A stretch of DNA of 37,781 nucleotides. It comes from a virus. The stretch's first letter is position 1. Each line of letters opens with the position of its first letter. Positions 1 through 6,818 of the stretch are shown here, one piece after another. The stretch covers positions 1-37,781 of IMG/VR virus record IMGVR_UViG_3300046529_000553; one strand, given 5' to 3'. A program made the translations under genes and the position numbers. The notes beneath the pieces were generated by a model. It did no database searches and was not told the origin of the DNA. It was given only the letters and a program-made list of their open reading frames with translations.

Positions 1-2
1 AG

Positions 3-365
3 ATGTTTAAGTCCGTCGTTGAGGCGGGACAGACCGCTCTGAAGTCCGCGATCCTTATCAACGGTGGTGCGGCAGGCATTTTATTTTCGTTCGCCGCAAG
101 TGCAATGGCGAAATGGGACATCAAGCCGGGCACGCCAATACTCACCGAGATCGGCCATGCACTGCTCGCGTTCATGGTCGGGGTTGGTGCGGCTGGCACC
201 GCGACTGGGTTCCGTTATTTATCTCAATTCTCATACTCAGGGAAGGCAGGCAAGGTTAGCGGAGTCGCCGGATTGATCAGCAACATTATCTCGATAGCGC
301 TTGGCATAACATCGTTCGCGCTGTTCTTCTACGGTGGCTTCCTTGCATATCGCACCCTAGTCTAA
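3..365 (+). CDS. Small membrane protein, probably 5'-truncated by the window edge
   Basis: Product unknown. The 120 residues hold about three hydrophobic segments (roughly 17-36, 46-69 and 88-115) with short charged links, so an integral membrane protein is likely. The first visible ATG lies 3 bases from the window edge with no room for a ribosome site. The opening (FKSVVEAGQTALKSAILING) reads like the middle of a longer protein: I recall prophage and chromosomal proteins with a similar stretch preceded by a charged N-terminal region. The true start is therefore probably outside. It converges on the last late gene, ending 5 bases from it, so it is either a terminal phage gene or the first flanking gene. 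Confidence 0.55.
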   Translation: MFKSVVEAGQTALKSAILINGGAAGILFSFAASAMAKWDIKPGTPILTEIGHALLAFMVGVGAAGTATGFRYLSQFSYSGKAGKVSGVAGLISNIISIALGITSFALFFYGGFLAYRTLV

Positions 366-370
366 CCCGG

Positions 371-655
371 CTAGCGCAATTGCACGGCGATTTGAATGCG
401 GCGCGTCTCCATGCGGCCGGCCGACGTTGTGATGGTGCAGGCGACGGTATAGGTTGTACCCGCGACACCTCCAGCGAGCCAAGCCGCAACGATAGCGGCA
501 TTGATGCTGGAAGAATTGACCGTGAGCCCGTCATCGGGCATCACGGACTTGTCGGTGATCGTTTCACCCTCGCCGAGCCAGGCGGACCAATCCCAGTTGA
601 AGTCGAGAACTGCCTGCGGATCCTTGATGAAAGAAGGAACGTACGGAAAAGCCAT
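371..655 (-). CDS. Putative phage fibre-tail adaptor (Gp77-like)
   Basis: A 94-residue protein with the pattern F-I-K-D-P-x-A-V-L-D-F then W-S-A-W-L-G-E-G near the start, and A-G-T-T-Y-T-V followed by T-T-S-A-G-R near the end. This matches small phage proteins annotated as fibre-tail adaptors, a beta-sandwich fold linking appendages to the tail. A GGAG site lies about 7 bases before the ATG. It is the last gene of the late operon, 17 bases after the repeat-rich appendage gene, which fits a role in attaching that protein. Family assignment is from recalled pattern only. Confidence 0.55.
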   Translation of the reverse strand: MAFPYVPSFIKDPQAVLDFNWDWSAWLGEGETITDKSVMPDDGLTVNSSSINAAIVAAWLAGGVAGTTYTVACTITTSAGRMETRRIQIAVQLR

Positions 656-672
656 TTGATGCTCCGAAGTTG

Positions 673-2226
673 TTATCCAGGCTGACCCGCTCGTACGGCG
701 ATCCTGCGGCTTTCTGGTTCGATCCCATGCGTGCGCCCATCGGCAGCAACCCGCACCATCCTTGAATCGCCGTCGACAGCGACGCTGCGCGCCTCGCGCG
801 AGACAGTGACCGTCCTTGGATCCGCAGCGATCGAATAGCGGACCGGAACCGGCACTCCGACTATCGCGCCTTGACCGACTGCTCTCCCAGTGCCCGGCGT
901 CTGGATCGCGGCTGCGCTTCCAGCAATCGAGTCAAGGACGGCTCCAGTCGCGGCGGCAACCGCAGCCGCCTGTGTCCCGGTAGCACTACCGGTCGATGTC
1001 ACGCCGCCGTTCGCATCGCCTGCTTGCGGCAACTGCACGGCCGCAGCGCTTCCGCCGACGTTCACCGCGCCGCCCGCCACGGCGGACCCCGGCGATGCCG
1101 TCGCAGCCCCTACGCCGCTGATCGGCGGTGTACCTATTTGCCCTGACGCCGCGCCGGTATTCGCTGTCTGCGTAGATGAAGCGCTGCCCGAGACGCTGAT
1201 CGATCCCGTTGCGCTCGCCGTGGCCTGATTCGTCGATGCCGAAACGCCCGAGATCGGAGCCGATCCGACTTGCCCGCTCGCGGTTGCGCTGTTCGGCTGC
1301 TGCGCCCCGGCCGCCGCGCCGCTGGTTGAAACTGTGCCGCTCGCCGACGCGCCGCCCGAATTCGTCGATGCCGCTGCACCCGACAGCGAGACACCGCCAG
1401 ATCCCGCGCCACCGCCAGGCGCTTGCGTGGCGCTCGCCGTGCCCGCGTTCGAGACATTGCCGCTTGCCGCGCTCGCGCCCGGTGCCTGTGTCGCTGCCGC
1501 GCTGCCGCTCGCGCTAACGCCGCCCGAGGCGCCCGCCCCGCCTACAGCCTGCGTCCCGGCCGCCGTGCCCGACATGCTCACGCCGCCCGATGCTGCGCCC
1601 GTCGACTTGCTCGAAGTGCTCGCGCCGGTGCCGGTGATCGCCGCCGGCGCACTGCCGAGATACTTCACCGCGTGGAGCATGACGTTGAACGACGAGCCGA
1701 CATTCGTCGTGATCAGCGTCTTGATCGTCAGCGTCTGAGAGGCAGAGTTCGCCGCCCAAGTGATCGTCGTCGCGTAGAACTTCTGATTGCCGCTGCCAGT
1801 CGTGCCCGGCGAGACGGTGTAGGCGGTCGCGCTGCCGTCCGAGAGCGTCGCGGTCAGCGTGCAGGCGCTCGAATAGGCCGCCCAATAGATCGTCAGCGTG
1901 CGCGACGTCGTGTCCGCAGGCAGAACTATCTGGATGCCTTGTCCGGTCGCCGTCGTGTTGTCGGCATAGATGCCGCCCGCGAGCGCCGTCGCTGAAGCCG
2001 TGGGCGTGCCATCCGTCCACGTCATCTTCGGGCCGTCCGTGTAGCCCGTGAACGTTACACCCGAACCGATCGTGGTCGGCAGCCCGATCGTCGACCCGCC
2101 GCCCGACTTCCGGTTGACGGACGTTGCTGACTGCGGAAACTGAATCCAGTCGGTCTGAACCGGCGACGAGAGATTGAACGTCTCGGTGCCGGCCAGAACT
2201 GTGTTCGAACCGGTGAGAGTGCCCAT
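673..2226 (-). CDS. Repeat-rich appendage or fibre-like virion protein
   Basis: A 517-residue protein in three parts. Residues 1-195 look like a beta-rich globular domain with alternating Thr/Ser/hydrophobic strands, possibly a carbohydrate-binding-like sandwich. Residues 210-448 are almost wholly Ala, Gly, Ser and Thr and fall into about eleven degenerate 20-24-residue units built around A-S-G-x-V-S-x-S-G-x-A-x-x-T-Q. Residues 459-513 hold about five short units of the form R-x-V-x-V (RTVTV, RSVAV, RMVRV, RRIAV). It has an AGGCGA ribosome site and lies between an unknown structural-type gene and a fibre-tail adaptor candidate. Composition and context suggest a virion surface appendage; a surface adhesin is the alternative. 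Confidence 0.6.
   Translation of the reverse strand: MGTLTGSNTVLAGTETFNLSSPVQTDWIQFPQSATSVNRKSGGGSTIGLPTTIGSGVTFTGYTDGPKMTWTDGTPTASATALAGGIYADNTTATGQGIQIVLPADTTSRTLTIYWAAYSSACTLTATLSDGSATAYTVSPGTTGSGNQKFYATTITWAANSASQTLTIKTLITTNVGSSFNVMLHAVKYLGSAPAAITGTGASTSSKSTGAASGGVSMSGTAAGTQAVGGAGASGGVSASGSAAATQAPGASAASGNVSNAGTASATQAPGGGAGSGGVSLSGAAASTNSGGASASGTVSTSGAAAGAQQPNSATASGQVGSAPISGVSASTNQATASATGSISVSGSASSTQTANTGAASGQIGTPPISGVGAATASPGSAVAGGAVNVGGSAAAVQLPQAGDANGGVTSTGSATGTQAAAVAAATGAVLDSIAGSAAAIQTPGTGRAVGQGAIVGVPVPVRYSIAADPRTVTVSREARSVAVDGDSRMVRVAADGRTHGIEPESRRIAVRAGQPG
883..1599 (-). repeat. Degenerate Ala/Gly/Ser coding repeats
   Basis: About eleven imperfect units of 60-72 bp encode A-S-G-x-V-S-x-S-G-type modules in the appendage gene. 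They are clear in the protein and looser in the DNA, where GCGCTCGC- and GCCGCCG-type words recur. Divergence between units suggests an old expansion. Unit number could still vary by recombination or slippage. Confidence 0.7.
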
Positions 2227-2247
2227 TGCGGTCGCCTATGCGGCCGC

Positions 2248-2661
2248 TTACTGGCCGTTCGTGTAAGTGCTCGAAGAGATGCTGACCGTCTGGCCTTGCG
2301 CGATCGTCGTGCTCGACAGATTCAGATCGCATCCGCTTGTGCCGACGCTGCCGTCGACATGCGCCGTGCCGCCCGACGTGCGCAGGCGGTACCAGGTCGC
2401 CGTCTTGCCGGTGCCCGCTGCCGCCGTCCCTGTGCCGTTGCTGATCGCATTTGCTGTCAGCACCCCGCCACTGGAAGCCGCGGCAAAAGTCGCGCTGCAG
2501 GGAAGCGTTGCAAGCAGATTTTGCGTCGTGACGGCCACGTCGGGCGATGCGGGCTGCGTGCCGTCGTAAAGGTCATACGCGCCGCTCGTGCCGACCTTCG
2601 CCGTGATTTGATCCTGCTGTCCGTTCTTAAGCACGGCGCTGTACTTCAGATTCGATGCCAT
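2248..2661 (-). CDS. Unknown late protein, probably virion-associated
   Basis: 137 residues, not recognised with confidence. It opens MASNLKYSAVLKNGQQDQIT, then has a segment in which the residue pattern A-Y-D-L-Y-D-G-T-Q-P-A is followed by S/T/G/A-rich strands and ends T-V-S-I-S-S-S-T-Y-T-N-G-Q. There is no signal peptide or membrane segment. A GAAGGA site precedes the ATG. It starts 3 bases after the Rz stop and lies 21 bases before the repeat-rich protein. Proteins with this opening occur, as I recall, beside tail-tip or fibre genes in similar prophages, so a virion component is the best guess. Confidence 0.5.
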   Translation of the reverse strand: MASNLKYSAVLKNGQQDQITAKVGTSGAYDLYDGTQPASPDVAVTTQNLLATLPCSATFAAASSGGVLTANAISNGTGTAAAGTGKTATWYRLRTSGGTAHVDGSVGTSGCDLNLSSTTIAQGQTVSISSSTYTNGQ

Positions 2662-2664
2662 GTG

Positions 2665-3243
2665 TCATTCCTTCGCGGTGGTCGTGAGCGTGCATGCGCC
2701 CGCAATCACTCCTTGCTGCTGGAGGATGCAGACGTAGTGCTGGAGGTATTCGGCTTTTGCGCGGGCGTCGCTATCAGCGTCGTCGACGATCCCGAAAAGA
2801 GCTGATCCAAACGCAGGTGATAGCTCGGCTGTGCCACCGGCACCATCGCCCACGCTGCCGGTGCTTGCGCCTGAATCTGCGGCGTTGCCACTGCTTCCGG
2901 GGGTGTAGGCGGTGACTGCGACGCGCAGCCGGCGAGCTCCATCAGCGATAGCAGCGCGATTCTTCGCATTGTCGGCGTCATGAGAGGCCTTCTCCTGGTT
3001 GAGTTGCGCGTCGAGCGTCGCGAGCTGCGCGGCCGCATCGTTCTGCTTCGCGATGGCCGCGCGTGCCGCGCTGGCCGCCGCATCTGAGACTGCCTTGAGC
3101 TTCAGCGCGTTTGTCTCGTTGTCGCGCGCGTGCGCAGTCTGCTCTGCGGCGAGTTTCGTCGAGTCAACGGTATGTAGCGCCGCGCCGCCGATAAAGATGC
3201 CGATGACACCCGCGATGACACCAGTGAGGAAATATGGGCTCAC
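2665..3243 (-). CDS. Inner-membrane spanin (Rz-like)
   Basis: The 192-residue product has an N-terminal membrane segment at residues 5-23 (FLTGVIAGVIGIFIGGAAL) followed by a charged alpha-helical, Ala/Lys/Asp-rich region at about 28-100. This is the type II i-spanin design. It would sit in the inner membrane and join Rz1 across the periplasm to fuse the two membranes in the last lysis step. The start is GTG; its first bases overlap the stop of the DUF6527 gene (GTGA), implying coupled translation. A complete Rz1-type lipoprotein frame lies inside it, which strongly supports the call. The Gly/Ser-rich stretch around 115-140 is probably forced by the overlapping frame. Confidence 0.8.
   Translation of the reverse strand: MSPYFLTGVIAGVIGIFIGGAALHTVDSTKLAAEQTAHARDNETNALKLKAVSDAAASAARAAIAKQNDAAAQLATLDAQLNQEKASHDADNAKNRAAIADGARRLRVAVTAYTPGSSGNAADSGASTGSVGDGAGGTAELSPAFGSALFGIVDDADSDARAKAEYLQHYVCILQQQGVIAGACTLTTTAKE
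2706..2981 (-). CDS. Outer-membrane spanin lipoprotein (Rz1-like), nested inside Rz
   Basis: Encoded wholly inside the Rz gene in another frame. From the ATG at 2981, 91 residues start MTPTMRRIALLSLMELAGC, a short lipoprotein signal with the lipobox L-A-G-C and lipid-carrying Cys19. Pro and Gln residues follow (SPPTPPEAVATPQIQAQAP), typical of Rz1, and the Ser/Thr-rich tail is unusually long. An AGGAG site lies about 9 bases before 2981, so the longer Arg-rich frame upstream is rejected as the start. The second ATG at 2969 would also leave the lipobox intact. Confidence 0.82.
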   Translation of the reverse strand: MTPTMRRIALLSLMELAGCASQSPPTPPEAVATPQIQAQAPAAWAMVPVAQPSYHLRLDQLFSGSSTTLIATPAQKPNTSSTTSASSSSKE

Positions 3244-3536
3244 GCTTCGACCTCCGGTAGATCGACGGTTTGATTCGCAAGTTCGTGCGTGCAGTCGCCG
3301 AGAAATTGAATCCGACCATCAGTCACAAACGAGTGGCAAACCTTCTCCACCGGATTCGTTCGCGGCGTTTCCGTCCACCAAACCTTGATAGATGGCGAGA
3401 ATGTCGGCTTGTCGGCGTCGCCATTGAACGACCAGTGCGGGCGCCCTGGTGACTTCAGATAGACGACATGAAGCATGCCGCAGCCGGGGCAATCGAAAAG
3501 CGCATCGCCGTTCTGGGTGATTTCGATTTTTGCCAT
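3240..3536 (-). CDS. DUF6527 family small protein
   Basis: 98 residues with C-P-G-C-G at 16-20, then W-S-F-N-G-D at 35-40, P-T-F-S-P-S at 44-49, a C-H-S-F-V-T-D-G-R-I motif and F-L-G-D-C-T-H-E-L-A near the end. These motifs are characteristic of DUF6527 proteins, which are common in phage lysis regions. Conserved Cys and His residues suggest a metal site. As I recall, related domains are also found in bacterial ubiquitin-like (Bub) gene clusters, where a peptidase role has been proposed; nothing here shows that activity. It starts 1 base after the endolysin stop and its stop overlaps the Rz start. Confidence 0.7.
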   Translation of the reverse strand: MAKIEITQNGDALFDCPGCGMLHVVYLKSPGRPHWSFNGDADKPTFSPSIKVWWTETPRTNPVEKVCHSFVTDGRIQFLGDCTHELANQTVDLPEVEA

Positions 3537-3537
3537 G

Positions 3538-4059
3538 TCAGTTTCCTCGGCAGGCCTGCGCCTCGAGCTGGCGACGCGTCACGATTCCGCCGCAACGATT
3601 CGCGGCGATCGCGCAGTCCTTGCCGGCGACGAATCGCCACTTCATAAACTCGGAGCACGCGCCGGGGAAGTCGCGCGCGATGTAGCGCTTGCGCAGCGTC
3701 GACCCCTTGTAATTCGGTACGCCGATGTTGTAGGCGAGATCCACGACGGCGACCTTCTGGCCGTCCGTTAGCGTGTCGAACCCAGGTGTGATGTCGCGCA
3801 CGGCCGACGCGTATCCAGCGAGGCTATCGCTGAGCATCGACTTGCACTCGGGCAGCGTGTACGCGCGCATATCAACGTTCGTCTCGCCGAAACAGACCGT
3901 TTGGACGTTGTTCGCGAGACGATCGTTGTACGGCTTGAGCGAAACGCCTTCCTGCGACGCCGTCAGCGCGACAAGCGCAGCTGCCGCGGCAGCGCCGAGC
4001 GTCGCGGCCAGCGTCTTCTTGCCGGGCCGCTTACTCGGCTGCTGCGCTTGCGTCGCCAT
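3538..4059 (-). CDS. Endolysin: GH24 lysozyme with signal-arrest-release type N-terminus
   Basis: A 173-residue muramidase cutting the peptidoglycan sugar backbone. Residues 16-34 form a weakly hydrophobic Ala/Gly-rich segment after basic residues (KRPGKK). This is typical of a SAR endolysin, which is exported tethered and becomes active once the membrane is depolarised. The catalytic glutamate is probably E37 (S-Q-E-G), with D46 (Y-N-D) and T54 (Q-T-V-C-F-G-E-T) filling the lysozyme E-D-T pattern. The A-Y-N-I-G and late G-G-I-V-T-R-R-Q-x-E motifs also fit GH24. Cysteines at 56, 72, 134, 148, 155 and 169 could allow a disulfide-controlled switch. Its start overlaps the holin end by 29 bases. 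Confidence 0.88.
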   Translation of the reverse strand: MATQAQQPSKRPGKKTLAATLGAAAAAALVALTASQEGVSLKPYNDRLANNVQTVCFGETNVDMRAYTLPECKSMLSDSLAGYASAVRDITPGFDTLTDGQKVAVVDLAYNIGVPNYKGSTLRKRYIARDFPGACSEFMKWRFVAGKDCAIAANRCGGIVTRRQLEAQACRGN

Positions 4060-4318
4060 CCGCTACCCCACTCGTGGTCGTTTTCGGAGCCGTCGTCGTG
4101 TAGCGCGCGGCGATGATCGCGAGACAGCCAACCGTGATCGCAATCGCGAGCCGCCAGCTATCCGGGAGAAGCGACTTCACTTCGTCGGGCATGCCCGTCC
4201 ATGCCGCCTCGATGAAAGGCGACGCGGCGGAGACAGCGCCGAGCGCCGCCGCGATGATCGTCGATGAATACGTGTGCACCTTGGCCGCGTCATCGACCAG
4301 GCGAAGCTTTAGGTTCAT
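4031..4318 (-). CDS. Holin-like two-TM membrane protein
   Basis: 95 residues from the ATG at 4318, which has a GAGG site. A short basic N-terminus (MNLKLRLVDDAAKVHTYSST) precedes a membrane segment at about 20-40. A short loop with P-D-E-V-K-S-L-L-P follows, then a second segment at about 58-77 (RLAIAITVGCLAIIAA) and a charged tail. The opening resembles small holins of proteobacterial phages (DUF7940-like, from memory). Direct overlap with the endolysin gene supports a holin, although with a SAR endolysin it could be a pinholin that depolarises the membrane. A longer frame from 4399 runs through the terminator and is rejected. Confidence 0.75.
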   Translation of the reverse strand: MNLKLRLVDDAAKVHTYSSTIIAAALGAVSAASPFIEAAWTGMPDEVKSLLPDSWRLAIAITVGCLAIIAARYTTTAPKTTTSGVADGDASAAAE

Positions 4319-4330
4319 AGGGCCTCTGAA

Positions 4331-4356
4331 AAGAAAAACCCGGCGCGCGGCCGGGT
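4331..4356 (-). terminator. Intrinsic terminator just upstream of the holin gene
   Basis: Read on the minus strand, ACCCGGC (4356-4350) pairs with GCCGGGT (4344-4338) around a 5-base GC loop and is followed by TTTT-C-TTTT. It lies between the membrane coiled-coil gene and the holin, so it could limit lysis gene expression until antitermination occurs. Confidence 0.75.
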
Positions 4357-4377
4357 CGAGGTGGAAAACCAAAGATG

Positions 4378-4941
4378 TCAGCGGCGACTCCCTGCCCATG
4401 GGGTAGAGGGCACAACGGCTGTCGGGTGCGTTGCAGTGTCGAGCTTCTTCTCGGTCGCCTTCGCCGTACTCGCCGCTTCGGCAGCGCTTGCAGTGGCGAC
4501 GGATACCTTCTGCTCGACGACATCGGTTTTCTTTGCCGCAGCAACCGCCGCCGCAGCTGCCGCGCGCGTCTGCTTGAGCATCGTCGCCGCGCGCGCGTCG
4601 GTGACCTTGGCTCGGTCACCGAGGAACCGCAGCGTGTATGCGGCGAGCTCGTGCGTGTCGGTCATCTGCGCCTTTAGATCGACAAGCGCTTGTTCACTGT
4701 GCTCGTTGAGCTTCTGCAATCCCTCAATCCGCCCAGCAAACTCGCGCGTGCACGCTTCGCGCGTTTCCTGTCGAACCTTCGGGAACCGTGCAAGGTATGC
4801 AGAGCGCTCGGCTTGCCAATTCGCGCGCTCGATCGACATGCCCCACTGCCCAATAAAGAAGCCGACCGCAGCGACGCCAGCCAGCCCTCCAAGCAGGCAC
4901 ACGCCGACAACCCACCAACGCCAGTCACGAACGCGAGACAT
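4378..4941 (-). CDS. Membrane-anchored helical protein of the lysis region
   Basis: 187 residues from the ATG at 4941, chosen because GGAGG lies about 8 bases upstream. The product has basic residues, one strong membrane segment at about 9-31 (WVVGVCLLGGLAGVAAVGFF), then helical charged sequence rich in Arg, Glu, Gln and Ala up to about 165. The topology is like an i-spanin, but a clear Rz/Rz1 pair exists downstream, so it may be an auxiliary lysis or envelope protein. Family not recognised. Its first 17 bases overlap the end of the next gene upstream. Confidence 0.6.
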   Translation of the reverse strand: MSRVRDWRWWVVGVCLLGGLAGVAAVGFFIGQWGMSIERANWQAERSAYLARFPKVRQETREACTREFAGRIEGLQKLNEHSEQALVDLKAQMTDTHELAAYTLRFLGDRAKVTDARAATMLKQTRAAAAAAVAAAKKTDVVEQKVSVATASAAEAASTAKATEKKLDTATHPTAVVPSTPWAGSRR

Positions 4942-5344
4942 CTGACTCCCTCCGGTTGCCGATCGCCCGCTCAAGGCGTTCGATTCTGGTTTTCAGTTCG
5001 AGCACTTCTGCCTCCGCGCGCTGCGCACGTCGGTCAGCAGCGTCGGCGCGCTGCTCTGCGGCCCGCATGAGTTCCTCGGCGCGATCGGCGCGCTGCACCG
5101 CGAGAAGCTCACGCGCCTCGGCACGGCCCGCACGCTCTTCGGCCAATGTGGCAAGCCGCTCGAAGCGCCCGATAGCTTCAACCTGCGCGGCAGAGTCGGC
5201 CTTGACGATGTTGGCTTCGCCTTCGCTCTCAGCTTGCCGCCGGCGGTCGATCTGACGCCACATGCGGCCGCCGACCCAGAAAGTGCCCACGCTTCCGAGA
5301 GCAGTCACAATCGACTTAACGCCCTCGTTCCAGAATTCCGACAT
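4925..5344 (-). CDS. Membrane-anchored coiled-coil protein of the lysis region
   Basis: 139 residues from the ATG at 5344, chosen for the GAGGAAA site. A short hydrophobic stretch at about 11-27 (SIVTALGSVGTFWVGG) is followed by one long Arg/Glu/Ala heptad region (about 35-128, with repeats such as R-A-E-E-L and R-A-D-A-A-D-R-R-A), strongly predicted by eye to be coiled coil. Similar phage proteins sit upstream of holin and endolysin genes, but no function is established here. It is the first gene of the lysis group, downstream of the methyltransferase insertion. Confidence 0.6.
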   Translation of the reverse strand: MSEFWNEGVKSIVTALGSVGTFWVGGRMWRQIDRRRQAESEGEANIVKADSAAQVEAIGRFERLATLAEERAGRAEARELLAVQRADRAEELMRAAEQRADAADRRAQRAEAEVLELKTRIERLERAIGNRRESDVSRS

Positions 5345-5381
5345 CTGGCATTTCCTCAAGTGAGCCGCGAGGGCATAAATG

Positions 5382-5397
5382 CCGCCCGAAGGCGGCG
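5382..5397 (-). terminator. Weak terminator-like UUCG hairpin ahead of the lysis cassette
   Basis: On the minus strand GCCGCC-TTCG-GGCGGC forms a 6-bp stem with a stable UUCG loop. The following ATTTATG is a poor T-tract, so termination would be weak. It lies between the lysis cassette and the plus-strand methyltransferase. Confidence 0.35.
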
Positions 5398-5437
5398 AAC
5401 ACAAAGCATCCAAGCGTGACTTCTGGAAAGGTCCGGT

Positions 5438-6445
5438 ATGATACGAATCTTCTTTGAAAACCTTACCAACAGCCTACGAGGGCGCATCAAAGTCATGAGT
5501 AACCTGCGACGCATATCAAAAATGGTATTGCCCTATGGAGTTATCAGGGCATTCCAACTTCGACGCGAGAAACGTGATTTGCTGGCGACGATCGACGCGC
5601 AAAGAGCATCGGCGGAAGCACAAATAGCGTCGGCGTCTGAAGCCTCTGCAAGAGCTTCCGCTTTGGCGGCCGAGGCGGTGGCCAAGGCGGCGGAAGAGGT
5701 TGCGAATATGGCAAAGATTGCGAGAGAAGAGGCTGAGCGGGCTGCCGAAGAGATACAACGTCGCGACAGAACTATTCTTGACCTTGAGAAAAAAATTGCC
5801 TATGTTCCGCCGCTCAAGCTAACTGAGGAGCACGTGCGCGGCGCTCAGTTGTTTTCCGACCGGTTTAAGATGATCGAAGGGCTTTCACTGCCTAGAGAGA
5901 ATCCGGTAATTGGCGAAATCGGTGTTGCGCTTGGGACATTTACCGATGTCATGATCAAGAAGTTCAGGCCATCAAAGTTTGTCGCATTCGACACATACAA
6001 CCTGCACGCGTGCCCGCTGATTTGGGGCGAACCCAGTGCTGTCGTTCTCAAAGGGATGACGCATCTAAATTTCTATAAAGATAGATTCGCTGCGCAAGGC
6101 GATGTGATGACATATGAGGTCGGAAATTGTCACGAAACGCTTGGCGCATATCCTGATGAGACGTTCGACCTGATTTATATCGACGCTGGTCATGAATACG
6201 CAGATGTCAAGATTGATACGCTTAACGCAGCGCGCAAGCTGAAGCCTGACGGAATCATCATCTTCAATGACTATGTGATGTTTGATCATCATGCGAATAT
6301 TCCCTATGGAGTTGTTCGCGCGGCAAACGAGCTGATCGTTGAGGATGATTGGCGCATCGTCGGTTTCGCGTTTCACCATGAAATGTTTTGCGATCTCGCA
6401 GTGAAACGCGCCTCCGTACCCACTAAAGTGCAGCTGCCGCAATGA
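5438..6445 (+). CDS. Class I SAM-dependent methyltransferase (Methyltransf_24-like), likely moron
   Basis: 335 residues; a GGAAAGG site precedes the ATG, with a second possible start at 5495. The N-terminus contains V-L-P-Y-G-V-I-R, a motif I associate with sugar- and O-antigen-modifying enzymes. Residues about 45-125 are a long Ala/Glu helical stalk. The methyltransferase domain follows: G-E-I-G-V-A-L-G-T-F (motif I, about 159-168), F-D-L-I-Y-I-D-A-G-H-E-Y (acidic loop, about 243-254) and L-K-P-D-G-I-I-I-F-N-D-Y. It runs against the late operon, is visibly richer in A+T than its neighbours, and overlaps the tail-fibre partner gene tail-to-tail by 23 bases. That context suggests an acquired cargo gene, perhaps modifying surface glycans or phage receptor; the substrate is unknown. 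Confidence 0.8.
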   Translation: MIRIFFENLTNSLRGRIKVMSNLRRISKMVLPYGVIRAFQLRREKRDLLATIDAQRASAEAQIASASEASARASALAAEAVAKAAEEVANMAKIAREEAERAAEEIQRRDRTILDLEKKIAYVPPLKLTEEHVRGAQLFSDRFKMIEGLSLPRENPVIGEIGVALGTFTDVMIKKFRPSKFVAFDTYNLHACPLIWGEPSAVVLKGMTHLNFYKDRFAAQGDVMTYEVGNCHETLGAYPDETFDLIYIDAGHEYADVKIDTLNAARKLKPDGIIIFNDYVMFDHHANIPYGVVRAANELIVEDDWRIVGFAFHHEMFCDLAVKRASVPTKVQLPQ

Positions 6446-6809
6446 AGAGCGCGTCGAGTGCGGCGTCGTTTAGCCCAACGGCAGTCGCGAGCTGAACCAA
6501 CAATGGCGACGAACGTTCTGCCGTCGCTCCGCCCCACTCGACCTGAGCTTTGAGCTTGTCGATGCCGGTCATCGAAGCAATGGCGTCCTCGACAGCCTGA
6601 TACTTCCCGGCATCTATGAGCGCGAGCTTCGCCTGGCGCATGCTCACGACCGAAGGCGGCGGCGGGGTCGGGTTAATAAACGCCTGGTACCGAGTGTCAC
6701 CGGAATCGATCGTTGCCTGATTCGGGTAGATACTCGGATCTTGCGGGCAGCCAAAAGACGCGACGATCGTCGTCTCGGTTGCGTCGCTGAATTGGACGTA
6801 AGCTTCCAT
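6423..6809 (-). CDS. Tail-fibre partner / assembly protein
   Basis: 128 residues directly downstream of the tail fibre with a 9-base gap. The N-terminal half has strand-forming sequence (YVQFSDATETTIVASF). A P-P-P-P linker at about 49-52 leads to S-M-R-Q-A-K-L-A-L-I-D-A-G-K-Y, then a helical region with V-E-D-A-I-A and W-G-G-A-T. The M-R-Q-A-x-L-A-L motif is very common in small proteins encoded after phage tail fibres and thought to act as fibre assembly chaperones or tips. Its 3' end is overprinted by the methyltransferase in the opposite direction. Confidence 0.65.
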   Translation of the reverse strand: MEAYVQFSDATETTIVASFGCPQDPSIYPNQATIDSGDTRYQAFINPTPPPPSVVSMRQAKLALIDAGKYQAVEDAIASMTGIDKLKAQVEWGGATAERSSPLLVQLATAVGLNDAALDALFIAAAAL

Positions 6810-6818
6810 TCCTGATCC

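Noticed and set aside
883-1599. Possible CRISPR or minisatellite array
   Set aside because: Units are coding, degenerate and lack constant spacers; best explained by protein repeats.
1423-1995. Long plus-strand Arg-rich frames opposite the repeat protein
   Set aside because: Produced by high G+C and the antisense of Ala/Gly/Ser codons; no ribosome site and no domain.
5345-5437. Promoter for the plus-strand methyltransferase
   Set aside because: No convincing -35/-10 pair could be read, although expression from this gap is likely.
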